Positions 58,701 to 64,000 of a stretch of DNA of 64,000 bases are shown here, one piece after another. The position numbers and the translations under genes were made by a program. This DNA comes from Glandiceps talaboti (lineage: Eukaryota > Hemichordata > Enteropneusta > Spengelidae): assembly GCF_964340395.1 (NCBI RefSeq), contig NC_135569.1, positions 739,001-803,000 on the forward strand. Direction: 5' to 3'. The notes under the pieces are model-generated. The model had not been told where the DNA came from. It saw only the letters and a program-made list of their open reading frames with translations, and made no database searches. Each line of letters begins with the position of its first letter. Within the stretch, counting starts at the first letter, position 1.

Positions 58701-61700
58701 GGTTCGGCTGTGCTTGGTGTTGATTCTGCAGTGCTGTCAGTCTGTTGGATTGTTGTCACCTCTAGTGATGAAAGAGTCGGTTGAGTAGTTGAATCAGTTT
58801 GAAGTGTTGTCACTGTTTGAATAACAGTTGTCAAAATTGGCTCAGTTGATGCTGAAGGTGTTGTTGAACTTGCAGTCTCTGTTTCTGTTGTTGGCTGTGT
58901 CGTCACTGCTTGAGTTAGAGTAGTTTGGGGAGTGGATGATATAGTTGTGTCTTCAAGTGAAGTGGTGGTTGTGTCTTGTTGAGTTGTATCTGCAGTCACG
59001 GTGGTAGGCAATGAGGAACTGGTACTTGCAGATGACTCTAGAGCAGTGCTTGTTGGAAGACTTGTTGTTGAAATTGGTTCAGCTGTGCTTGGTGTTGATT
59101 CTGCAGTGCTGTCAGTTTGTTGGATTGTTGTCACCTCTAGTGATGAAAGAGTCGGTTGAGTAGTTGAATCAGTTTGAAGTGTTGTCGCTGTTTGAATAAC
59201 AGTTGTCAAAATTGGCTCAGTTGATGTTGAAGGTGTTGTTGAACTTGCAGTCTCTGTTTCTGTTGTTGTCTGTGTCGTCACTGCTTGAGTTAGAGTAGTT
59301 TGGGGAGTGGATGATATAGTTGTGTCTTCAAGTGAAGTGGTGGTTGTGTCTTGTTGAGTTGTATCTGCAGTCACGGTGGTAGGCAATGAGGAACTGGTAC
59401 TTGCAGATGACTCTAGAGCAGTGCTTGTTGGAAGACTTGTTGTTGAAATTGGTTCAGCTGTGCTTGGTGTTGATTCTGCAGTGCTGTCAGTTTGTTGGAT
59501 TGTTGTCACCTCTAGTGATGAAAGAGTCGGTTGAGTAGTTGAATCAGTTTGAAGTGTTGTCGCTGTTTGAATAACAGTTGTCAAAATTGGCTCAGTTGAT
59601 GCTGAAGGTGTTGTTGAACTTGCAGCCTCTGTTTCTGTTGTTGGCTGTGTCGTCACTGCTTGAGTTAGAGTAGTTTGGGGAGTGGATGATATAGTTGTGT
59701 CTTCAAGTGAAGTGGTGGTTGTGTCTTGTTGAGTTGTATCTGCAGTCACGGTGGTAGGCAATGAGGAACTGGTACTTGCAGATGACTCTAGAGCAGTGCT
59801 TGTTGGAAGACTTGTTGTTGAAATTGGTTCAGCTGTGCTTGGTGTTGATTCTGCAGTGCTGTCAGTTTGTTGGATTGTTGTCACCTCTAGTGATGAAAGA
59901 GTCGGTTGAGTTGTTGAATCAGTTTGAAGTGTTGTCGCTGTTTGAATAACAGTTGTCAAAATTGGCTCAGTTGATGCTGAAGGTGTTGTTGAACTTGCAG
60001 TCTCTGTTTCTGTTGTTGGCTGTGTCGTCACTGCTTGAGTTAGAGTAGTTTGGGGAGTGGATGATATAGTTGTGTCTTCAAGTGAAGTAGTGGTTGTGTC
60101 TTGTTGAGTTGTATCTGCAGTCACGGTGGTAGGCAATGAGGAACTGGTACTTGCAGATGACTCTAGAGCAGTGCTTGTTGGAAGACTTGTTGTTGAAATT
60201 GGTTCAGCTGTGCTTGGTGTTGATTCTGCAGTGCTGTCAGTTTGTTGGATTGTTGTCACCTCTAGTGATGAAAGAGTCGGTTGAGTAGTTGAATCAGTTT
60301 GAAGTGTTGTCACTGTTTGAATAACAGTTGTCAAAATTGGCTCAGTTGACCCTGAAGGTGTTGTTGAACTTGCAGTCTCTGTTTCTGTTGTTGGCTGTGT
60401 CGTCACTGCTTGAGTTAGAGTAGTTTGGGGAGTGGATGATATAGTTGTGTCTTCAAGTGAAGTGGTGGTTGTGTCCTGTTGAGTAGTATCTGCAGTCACG
60501 GTGGTAGGCAATGAGGAACTGGTACTTGCAGATGACTCTAGAGCAGTGCTTGTTGGAAGACTTGTTGTTGACATTGGTTCAGCTGTGCTTGGTGTTGATT
60601 CTGCAGTGCTGTCAGTTTGTTGGATTGTTGTCACCTCTAGTGATGAAAGAGTCGGTTGAGTTGTTGAATCAGTTTGAAGTGTTGTCGCTGTTTGAATAAC
60701 AGTTGTCAAAATTGGCTCAGTTGATGCTGAAGGTGTTGTTGAACTTGCAGCCTCTGTTTCTGTTGTTGGCTGTGTCGTCACTGCTTGAGTTAGAGTAGTT
60801 TGGGGAGTGGATGATATAGTTGTGTCTTCAAGTGAAGTGGTGGTTGTGTCTTGTTGAGTTGTATCTGCAGTCACGGTGGTAGGCAATGGGGAACTCGTAC
60901 TTGCAGATGACTCTAGAGCAGTGCTTGTTGGAAGACTTGTTGTTGAAATTGGTTCAGCTGTGCTTGGTGTTGATTCTGCAGTGCTGTCAGTTTGTTGGAT
61001 TGTTGTCACCTCTAGTGATGAAAGAGTCGGTTGAGTAGTTGAATCAGTTTGAAGTGTTGTCACTGTTTGAATAACAGTTGTCAAAATTGGCTCAGTTGAT
61101 GCTGAAGGTGTTGTTGAACTTGCAGTCTCTGTTTCTGTTGTTGGCTGTGTCGTCACTGCTTGAGTTAGAGTAGTTTGGGGAGTGGATGATATAGTTGTGT
61201 CTTCAAGTGAAGTGGTGGTTGTGTCTTGTTGAGTTGTATCTGCAGTCACGGTGGTAGGCAATGAGGAACTGGTACTTGCAGATGACTCTAGAGCAGTGCT
61301 TGTTGGAAGACTTGTTGTTGAAATTGGTTCAGCTGTGCTTGGTGTTGATTCTGCAGTGCTGTCAGTTTGTTCGATTGTTGTCACCTCTAGTGATGAAAGA
61401 GTCGGTTGAGTAGTTGAATCAGTTTGAAGTGTTGTCACTGTTTGAATAACAGTTGTCAAAATTGGCTCAGTTGACCCTGAAGGTGTTGTTGAACTTGCAG
61501 TCTCTGTTTCTGTTGTTGGCTGTGTCGTCACTGCTTGAGTTAGAGTAGTTTGGGGAGTGGATGATATAGTTGTGTCTTCAAGTGAAGTGGTGGTTGTGTC
61601 TTGTTGAGTTGTATCTGCAGTCACGGTGGTAGGCAATGAGGAACTGGTACTTGCAGATGACTCTAGAGCAGTGCTTGTTGGAAGACTTGTTGTTGAAATT

Positions 61701-64000
61701 GGTTCAGCTGTGCTTGGTGTTGATTCTGCAGTGCTGTCAGTTTGTTGGATTGTTGTCACCTCTAGTGATGAAAGAGTCGGTTGAGTAGTTGAATCAGTTT
61801 GAAGTGTTGTCGCTGTTTGAATAACAGTTGTCAAAATTGGCTCAGTTGATGCTGAAGGTGTTGTTGAACTTGCAGCCTCTGTTTCTGTTGTTGGCTGTGT
61901 CGTCACTGCTTGAGTTAGAGTAGTTTGGGGAGTGGATGATATAGTTGTGTCTTCAAGTGAAGTGGTGGTTGTGTCTTGTTGAGTTGTATCTGCAGTCACG
62001 GTGGTAGGCAATGAGGAACTGGTACTTGCAGATGACTCTAGAGCAGTGCTTGTTGGAAGACTTGTTGTTGAAATTGGTTCAGCTGTGCTTGGTGTTGATT
62101 CTGTTGTGCTGTCAGTTTGTTGGATTGTTGTCACCTCTAGTGATGAAAGAGTCGGTTGAGTAGTTGAATCAGTTTGAAGTGTTGTCGCTGTTTGAATAAC
62201 AGTTGTCAAAATTGGCTCAGTTGATGTTGAAGGTGTTGTTGAACTTGCAGTCTCTGTTTCTGTTGTTGTCTGTGTCGTCACTGCTTGAGTTAGAGTAGTT
62301 TGGGGAGTGGATGATATAGTTGTGTCTTCAAGTGAAGTGGTGGTTGTGTCTTGTTGAGTTGTATCTGCAGTCACGGTGGTAGGCAATGAGGAACTGGTAC
62401 TTGCAGATGACTCTAGAGCAGTGCTTGTTGGAAGACTTGTTGTTGAAATTGGTTCAGCTGTGCTTGGTGTTGATTCTGCAGTGCTGTCAGTTTGTTGGAT
62501 TGTTGTCACCTCTAGTGATGAAAGAGTCGGTTGAGTAGTTGAATCAGTTTGAAGTGTTGTCGCTGTTTGAATAACAGTTGTCAAAATTGGCTCAGTTGAT
62601 GCTGAAGGTGTTGTTGAACTTGCAGCCTCTGTTTCTGTTGTTGGCTGTGTCGTCACTGCTTGAGTTAGAGTAGTTTGGGGAGTGGATGATATAGTTGTGT
62701 CTTCAAGTGAAGTGGTGGTTGTGTCTTGTTGAGTTGTATCTGCAGTCACGGTGGTAGGCAATGAGGAACTGGTACTTGCAGATGACTCTAGAGCAGTGCT
62801 TGTTGGAAGACTTGTTGTTGAAATTGGTTCAGCTGTGCTTGGTGTTGATTCTGCAGTGCTGTCAGTTTGTTGGATTGTTGTCACCTCTAGTGATGAAAGA
62901 GTCGGTTGAGTTGTTGAATCAGTTTGAAGTGTTGTCGCTGTTTGAATAACAGTTGTCAAAATTGGCTCAGTTGATGCTGAAGGTGTTGTTGAACTTGCAG
63001 TCTCTGTTTCTGTTGTTGGCTGTGTCGTCACTGCTTGAGTTAGAGTAGTTTGGGGAGTGGATGATATAGTTGTGTCTTCAAGTGAAGTAGTGGTTGTGTC
63101 TTGTTGAGTTGTATCTGCAGTCACGGTGGTAGGCAATGAGGAACTGGTACTTGCAGATGACTCTAGAGCAGTGCTTGTTGGAAGACTTGTTGTTGAAATT
63201 GGTTCAGCTGTGCTTGGTGTTGATTCTGCAGTGCTGTCAGTTTGTTGGATTGTTGTCACCTCTAGTGATGAAAGAGTCGGTTGAGTAGTTGAATCAGTTT
63301 GAAGTGTTGTCACTGTTTGAATAACAGTTGTCAAAATTGGCTCAGTTGACCCTGAAGGTGTTGTTGAACTTGCAGTCTCTGTTTCTGTTGTTGGCTGTGT
63401 CGTCACTGCTTGAGTTAGAGTAGTTTGGGGAGTGGATGATATAGTTGTGTCTTCAAGTGAAGTGGTGGTTGTGTCCTGTTGAGTAGTATCTGCAGTCACG
63501 GTGGTAGGCAATGAGGAACTGGTACTTGCAGATGACTCTAGAGCAGTGCTTGTTGGAAGACTTGTTGTTGACATTGGTTCAGCTGTGCTTGGTGTTGATT
63601 CTGCAGTGCTGTCAGTTTGTTGGATTGTTGTCACCTCTAGTGATGAAAGAGTCGGTTGAGTTGTTGAATCAGTTTGAAGTGTTGTCGCTGTTTGAATAAC
63701 AGTTGTCAAAATTGGCTCAGTTGATGCTGAAGGTGTTGTTGAACTTGCAGCCTCTGTTTCTGTTGTTGGCTGTGTCGTCACTGCTTGAGTTAGAGTAGTT
63801 TGGGGAGTGGATGATATAGTTGTGTCTTCAAGTGAAGTGGTGGTTGTGTCTTGTTGAGTTGTATCTGCAGTCACGGTGGTAGGCAATGGGGAACTCGTAC
63901 TTGCAGATGACTCTAGAGCAGTGCTTGTTGGAAGACTTGTTGTTGAAATTGGTTCAGCTGTGCTTGGTGTTGATTCTGCAGTGCTGTCAGTTTGTTGGAT
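175..64000 (-). CDS. Giant membrane-anchored mucin (partial; N-terminus outside window)
   Basis: This is a spliced minus-strand gene. Proposed coding exons in order: 64000-10897 (open at 5' end), 9718-9602, 9129-9014, 8764-8706, 7841-7678, 4937-4757, 4510-4437, 1746-1632, 810-498, 240-175. Each internal boundary has AG/GT signals on the minus strand, and the phases chain as 1,1,0,2,1,2,1,2,0. Domain order is Thr/Ser tandem repeats, EGF, EGF, SEA, Cys-rich plus EGF, transmembrane helix, cytoplasmic tail. Known MUC3/12/13/17-type mucins share the EGF-SEA-EGF-TM plan. The role is inferred as a cell-surface glycocalyx rod on an epithelial or similar surface. About 18,000 residues are encoded in the window and the start codon, signal peptide and promoter lie beyond 64,000. 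It cannot be matched to a named orthologue from the sequence alone, because repeat regions do not carry orthology. Confidence 0.85.
241..497 (-). other. Intron in the cytoplasmic-tail region
   Basis: A 257-bp intron between the two tail exons, if the last exon is real. The stretch next to the donor could instead be read as coding to a TAG at 339-341. No repeats are seen. Confidence 0.45.
498..810 (-). CDS. Mucin exon: acidic tyrosine-rich cytoplasmic tail
   Basis: A 313-bp exon with acceptor cgttagcag before 810, phase 2 in, and a strong donor (GAA then gtaagt) after 498, phase 0 out. It encodes 104 residues with 10 Tyr, 19 Asp and 9 Glu, starting KVEYVYDDYHTDD and ending YPSTPDIGE. YRDF fits the Y-x-x-hydrophobic endocytic signal, and several Tyr sit among acidic residues, as favoured by tyrosine kinases. 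No catalytic domain is recognisable. If the donor is not used, the frame reads on to a TAG at 339-341, giving an alternative hydrophobic C-terminus. Confidence 0.8.
811..1631 (-). other. Intron between transmembrane and tail exons
   Basis: An 821-bp intron, AT-rich except for a CpG-dense block at 1,205-1,320 and a GTGC microsatellite at 1,470-1,492. No other coding signal is recognised. Confidence 0.75.
1469..1492. repeat. (GTGC)n microsatellite
   Basis: About five and a half perfect copies of a GTGC/CGTG tetranucleotide lie inside the intron between the transmembrane and tail exons. Confidence 0.9.
1632..1746 (-). CDS. Mucin exon: transmembrane helix and polybasic stop-transfer
   Basis: A 115-bp exon with acceptor tttctatttag before 1746 and donor gtaagt after 1632; phase 1 in, phase 2 out. 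The residues are VDDLTWVWV, then the hydrophobic TAMVVGIVIALLL, then CCCCCVACIA, then RRRRRKE. This is a single-pass type I anchor: acidic residues outside, a helix of about 23-25 residues, and five consecutive Arg plus Lys as the cytoplasmic stop-transfer. The six cysteines at the inner leaflet are likely S-palmitoylation sites (inference). It is the only transmembrane helix seen in the gene. Confidence 0.88.
2531..2685. repeat. Long perfect inverted repeat (65-bp arms, 12-nt loop) with nested second inversion
   Basis: Bases 2,531-2,595 are the exact reverse complement of 2,608-2,672. The 12-base spacer plus the next base (2,596-2,608) is also reverse-complemented directly after the right arm, at 2,673-2,685. 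The layout is therefore A-B-A'-B', allowing either a 65-bp hairpin or a smaller 13-bp one. The identical arms imply a recent origin. There is no coding frame or obvious terminal target-site duplication. Confidence 0.93.
3164..3206. repeat. (TGG)n(TG)n microsatellite
   Basis: A short run of TGG triplets passes into about fourteen TG dinucleotides, inside the intron upstream of the transmembrane exon. Confidence 0.9.
3215..3690. repeat. Degenerate tandem repeat, period about 130-140 bp, four copies
   Basis: A motif of the form aaaactactgagcagattgg, followed by tgaaatttggtgg, recurs near 3,217, 3,360, 3,489 and 3,630 with many substitutions. The copies are old and non-coding. Confidence 0.7.
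3725..4260. repeat. Degenerate tandem repeat, period about 105-125 bp, five copies
   Basis: A core close to cccatagcaacagccaaatg recurs near 3,747, 3,866, 3,970, 4,083 and 4,192. The cores are separated by AT-rich sequence with a recurring atgcaaatat element. The copies are strongly diverged and the open frames across them are incidental. Confidence 0.75.
4437..4510 (-). CDS. Mucin exon: end of EGF-like domain 3 and juxtamembrane stalk
   Basis: A 74-bp exon with acceptor cctttctttcag before 4510. It encodes CPVGLTGPNC, the Cys5-Cys6 end of the EGF, then a stalk TVEITATKIPAVRQ. Two donors are possible: gtaagg at 4446-4441 (phase 0) and gtacag at 4436-4431 (phase 1). Only the second joins the transmembrane exon in frame, giving RQ-VDDLTW, so I chose it. 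Use of the first donor would put a stop codon soon after the junction. The EGF end contains an NCT sequon. Confidence 0.78.
4559..4748. repeat. (GA)n / (GACA)n microsatellite tract
   Basis: Mixed GAGA and GACAGACA runs fill most of the 246-bp intron between the exons at 4,757 and 4,510. They end in a G run a few bases from the splice donor at 4,756-4,751. The tract is pyrimidine-rich on the coding strand. Confidence 0.93.
4757..4937 (-). CDS. Mucin exon: Cys-rich segment and start of EGF-like domain 3
   Basis: A 181-bp exon with acceptor tttttttacag before 4937 and donor gtaagt after 4757; phase 1 in, phase 2 out. It encodes eight cysteines. The first four (DPC, TRC, MKC, EYC) form a short Cys-rich lead-in. 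The next four (AIC, NYC, AEC, LKC) are Cys1-Cys4 of an EGF-like domain that finishes in the next exon. A sequon (NMT) sits between Cys3 and Cys4. Placement between SEA and the transmembrane helix matches the membrane-proximal EGF of MUC3/MUC17-type mucins. The function of the four extra cysteines is not evident. Confidence 0.83.
4938..7677 (-). other. Intron between SEA and Cys-rich/EGF 3 exons
   Basis: A 2,740-bp intron. About 70% is a 72-bp minisatellite (5,209-7,136), and a 55-bp repeat lies beside the donor (7,461-7,680). The remaining stretches at 4,938-5,208 and 7,137-7,460 show no recognisable feature. Confidence 0.75.
5209..7136. repeat. 72-bp intronic minisatellite, about 27 copies
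   Basis: The unit begins cagggtttgtaagtactg and ends gggtaaacagttct. Units are 70-72 bp, differing mainly by gtaagtact versus gtattact and by ttttaaaag versus ttaaaaaac. Because 72 is divisible by three, runs of full-length units stay open on both strands for about 180 codons. The 70/71-bp units break the frame, so this is not a protein gene. Confidence 0.96.
7461..7680. repeat. 55-bp tandem repeat abutting a splice donor, about four copies
   Basis: The phrase ttgcagtcattcaaaaagta starts near 7,461, 7,516 and 7,571, with a diverged copy at 7,630. The last copy runs into the end of the SEA exon. Where the true donor reads acttac on the plus strand, the three other copies read acttgc. Confidence 0.88.
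7678..7841 (-). CDS. Mucin exon: SEA domain, C-terminal part with autoproteolysis motif
   Basis: A 164-bp exon with acceptor acttacag before 7841 and donor gtaagt after 7678; phase 2 in, phase 1 out. The translation starts HGSVIAVVDLVFND. SEA domains of MUC1/MUC3-type mucins self-cleave between Gly and Ser in G-SVVV-like strands, and GSVIAV keeps the Gly, the nucleophilic Ser and the hydrophobic strand. A second helix (LAVDDIYRTIVQEEQ) and the GNFTV strand follow, completing the SEA order. Two N-glycan sequons are visible, NDT and NFT. The predicted product is a precursor that splits into two tightly associated subunits. Actual cleavage is inferred. Confidence 0.87.
7842..8705 (-). other. Intron inside the SEA domain, second
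   Basis: An 864-bp intron containing an AACAC/AAAAC pentanucleotide tract at 8,203-8,308. Nothing else is recognised. Confidence 0.75.
8203..8308. repeat. (AAAAC)n / (AACAC)n pentanucleotide microsatellite
   Basis: About 20 five-base units: first mostly AAAAC, then a homogeneous AACAC run. Confidence 0.93.
8706..8764 (-). CDS. Mucin exon: SEA domain, middle part
   Basis: A 59-bp exon with acceptor tttttcacag before 8764 and donor gtgagt after 8706; phase 0 in, phase 2 out. It encodes 19 residues, IDAMLFSYIYYIGSIVRGF, plus two bases of a Lys codon. This continues the first SEA helix and leads to the central strand pair, as expected just before the G-S motif. It is small and would be missed without phase reasoning. 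The neighbouring exons fit only if it is present, because the upstream exon ends in phase 0 and the downstream one starts in phase 2. Confidence 0.8.
8803..8985. repeat. (TGGA/TGGG)n degenerate minisatellite
   Basis: Interspersed tggatgga, tgggtggg and caggtgaa words without a strict period fill about three quarters of the 249-bp intron (8,765-9,013) that splits the SEA domain. Confidence 0.9.
9014..9129 (-). CDS. Mucin exon: SEA domain, first part
   Basis: A 116-bp exon with acceptor ttttctttcaag before 9129 and donor gtaagt after 9014; phase 1 in, phase 0 out. It encodes a strand (LEIRIVNYVWTDEY) followed by a helical SSQKYIIFSSQIETT segment. This is how SEA domains open: a beta strand, a polar turn, then a helix of the form Y..F...I. 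The assignment depends on its continuity with the next two exons, which complete the fold and supply the Gly-Ser cleavage motif. Confidence 0.82.
9130..9601 (-). other. Intron between EGF 2 and SEA exons
   Basis: A 472-bp AT-rich intron. I see no repeat or extra exon in it. Confidence 0.75.
9602..9718 (-). CDS. Mucin exon: EGF-like domain 2
   Basis: A 117-bp exon bounded on the minus strand by an acceptor (cccaacag before 9718) and a donor (gtatac after 9602). It is phase 1 on both sides, the standard for a shuffled EGF module. The translation contains NPCQMELCKNGGSC, then CNCPRYYRGKYC, so it has the complete six-cysteine EGF pattern, with the NGG turn before Cys3 and a Cys-x-Cys pair at Cys4/5. 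It follows EGF 1 directly, giving tandem EGF modules between the mucin rod and the SEA domain. The exon is too short to be found by ORF length and was identified by cysteine pattern plus splice phase. Confidence 0.88.
9847..9888. repeat. (CAA)n microsatellite
   Basis: About fourteen CAA triplets with one interruption (aataac). Confidence 0.92.
10293..10565. repeat. Degenerate tandem duplication, two copies
   Basis: Copy 1 (about 10,293-10,400) and copy 2 (about 10,400-10,565) share gatggcaa..acaaa, tttgcataaatga, gggtaagaaa and cagctaggct in the same order. Copy 2 has about 50 extra bases in the middle. It is non-coding and intronic. Confidence 0.75.
10897..11077 (-). other. EGF-like domain 1 with acidic insert (encoded region)
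   Basis: The segment begins DPCQSEPCLNGGTC and ends CLCPPDYEGDNCEN at the splice donor, which are the six-cysteine landmarks of an EGF-like domain. Between the third and fourth cysteines, where a short loop is usual, there is an insert of about 30 residues that is almost only Asp, Ser and Asn. It includes two copies of a 30-bp unit (10,967-10,996 and 10,997-11,026, one base different). The insert carries two NSS sequons. The EGF fold is recognised from cysteine spacing. Whether the acidic loop binds calcium is unknown. Confidence 0.88.
10897..64000 (-). CDS. Giant mucin exon: tandem-repeat domain, Ser/Thr linker and first EGF-like domain
   Basis: One reading frame is open from the right edge to a splice donor (gtaagt at 10896-10891), giving at least 53,104 coding bases and about 17,700 codons. 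The donor falls after the first base of a codon (phase 1). Order: about 140 copies of a 125-residue Thr/Ser-rich unit, a divergent terminal copy ending near 11,455, a non-repeated Ser/Thr-rich linker to about 11,078, then an EGF-like domain. Without splicing the frame would meet a stop at 10,832-10,834 after a hydrophobic tail read from intron sequence, so the donor is preferred. The frame is open to base 64,000. A TTG leucine codon at 63,886 is not a start. The array has essentially no methionine, so translation must begin outside the window. Confidence 0.93.
11078..11455 (-). other. Non-repeated Ser/Thr-rich linker between repeat array and EGF domain
   Basis: The coding sequence leaves the 375-bp periodicity after a decayed last unit (STGESTFNTTEP where the consensus has STAESTPSTAEP). 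It continues as about 125 residues rich in Thr, Ser and Gln without clear repetition. Unlike the array, it contains a few Lys, Arg, Asn, His and Phe, and an NTT sequon in the decayed unit. This looks like older mucin-domain sequence that has escaped the homogenisation of the array. Confidence 0.8.
39000..42500 (-). repeat. Higher-order repeat of three units (1,125 bp) inside the mucin array
   Basis: The TVTEDT variant occurs at 39,491, 40,616 and 41,741, and the STVEST variant at 39,976, 41,101 and 42,226. All steps are exactly 1,125 bp, so a block of three 375-bp units was itself amplified to about three copies. Confidence 0.88.
54000..57850 (-). repeat. Higher-order repeat of five units (1,875 bp), two copies
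   Basis: The rare LQSDS variant at about 55,421 and 57,296, the SSPLP variant at 55,262 and 57,137, and the stop-removing silent variants at 54,511/56,386 and 54,886/56,761 are all 1,875 bp apart. Confidence 0.88.
59100..64000 (-). repeat. Eight-unit (3,000-bp) duplication reaching the right edge
   Basis: Rare variants recur exactly 3,000 bp apart: STSTEP and QTTTET at about 59,226/62,226 and 59,265/62,265, SGSTEP at 60,346/63,346, a silent gtcctgttgagtagt at 60,474/63,474, and EPMSTT at 60,571/63,571. Confidence 0.9.

Larger units (their letters stand above)
11455..64000 (-). repeat. 375-bp coding tandem array (about 140 mucin repeat units)
   Basis: The period is exactly 375 bp. A landmark in each unit recurs at 12,922, 20,422 (20 units), 24,529, 26,029, 43,636, 53,011 and 63,511. 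The only length changes I found are two 18-bp in-frame deletions, near 22,962 and 34,570. The consensus 125-residue unit has about 44 Thr, 22 Ser and 9 Pro. It uses only Ser, Thr, Pro, Ala, Val, Leu, Ile, Asp, Glu and Gln. With 5 Asp, 8 Glu and no basic residue, each unit carries about 13 negative charges before glycosylation. There is no Asn, so no N-glycan site, and no Cys. Units differ by a few substitutions, for example TETETA/TETEAA, SSSLP/SSPLP, QTATT/QTVTT and SLEVT/SQEVT. This is typical of a mucin PTS domain made for dense O-glycosylation. Confidence 0.97.

Noticed and set aside
12922-63699. Recurrent plus-strand open frames of 62 and 75 codons within the array
   Set aside because: They are antisense shadows of the mucin repeat. 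They appear only in units where a silent change converts a tag stop to ttg, and they share no independent coding signal.
63884-63886. Translation start of the giant frame
   Set aside because: The codon is TTG (Leu) inside a repeat unit, and the same frame continues open to base 64,000. The real start is outside the window.
11455-64000. Whole array as an assembly artefact
   Set aside because: Units carry distinct private variants and ordered higher-order patterns, which collapsed or looped assemblies would not create. Copy number still needs read support.

Overview
This window is eukaryotic and metazoan. Nearly all its coding content belongs to one minus-strand gene with phase-consistent introns, an O-glycan-type Thr/Ser repeat region, EGF-like and SEA extracellular modules, one transmembrane helix and a cytoplasmic tail. 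This is the architecture of a membrane-anchored mucin, closest in plan to the vertebrate MUC3/MUC12/MUC13/MUC17 group. The species cannot be read from the sequence. The microsatellite-rich, AT-leaning introns would suit a marine invertebrate, but that is only an impression.

Layout from the 5' end of the gene (right edge) to the 3' end (left edge). (1) 10,897-64,000 is one uninterrupted coding exon of at least 53.1 kb, open at the right edge. It holds about 140 tandem copies of a 375-bp (125-residue) unit, then a divergent last copy, a unique Ser/Thr-rich stretch and a first EGF-like domain. (2) 9,602-9,718 is a second EGF exon. (3) 9,014-9,129, 8,706-8,764 and 7,678-7,841 together encode a SEA domain with a recognisable Gly-Ser autoproteolysis motif. 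(4) 4,757-4,937 and 4,437-4,510 encode a Cys-rich segment plus a third EGF domain and a short stalk. (5) 1,632-1,746 encodes the transmembrane helix, a run of five cysteines and a polybasic stop-transfer. (6) 498-810 and probably 175-240 encode an acidic, tyrosine-rich tail. I derived the junctions by reading splice consensus and checking reading phase. Each internal junction keeps the frame.

The parts work together as one surface molecule: an extremely long, acidic, glycosylated rod, EGF modules near the membrane, a SEA site that can split into two non-covalently held subunits, a probably palmitoylated membrane anchor and a tail with many possible phosphotyrosine sites. The introns hold many tandem repeats: a 72-bp minisatellite with about 27 copies, a 55-bp repeat that appears copied from a splice-donor region, a TGGA-type minisatellite, several microsatellites and older degenerate repeats. 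They also hold a near-perfect hairpin with two 65-bp arms.

The most unusual features are the size of the single exon, the absence of frame-breaking indels across about 52.5 kb of repeats, the nested higher-order duplications inside the array, and the hairpin. I see no tRNA, rRNA, CRISPR array or convincing second protein gene.
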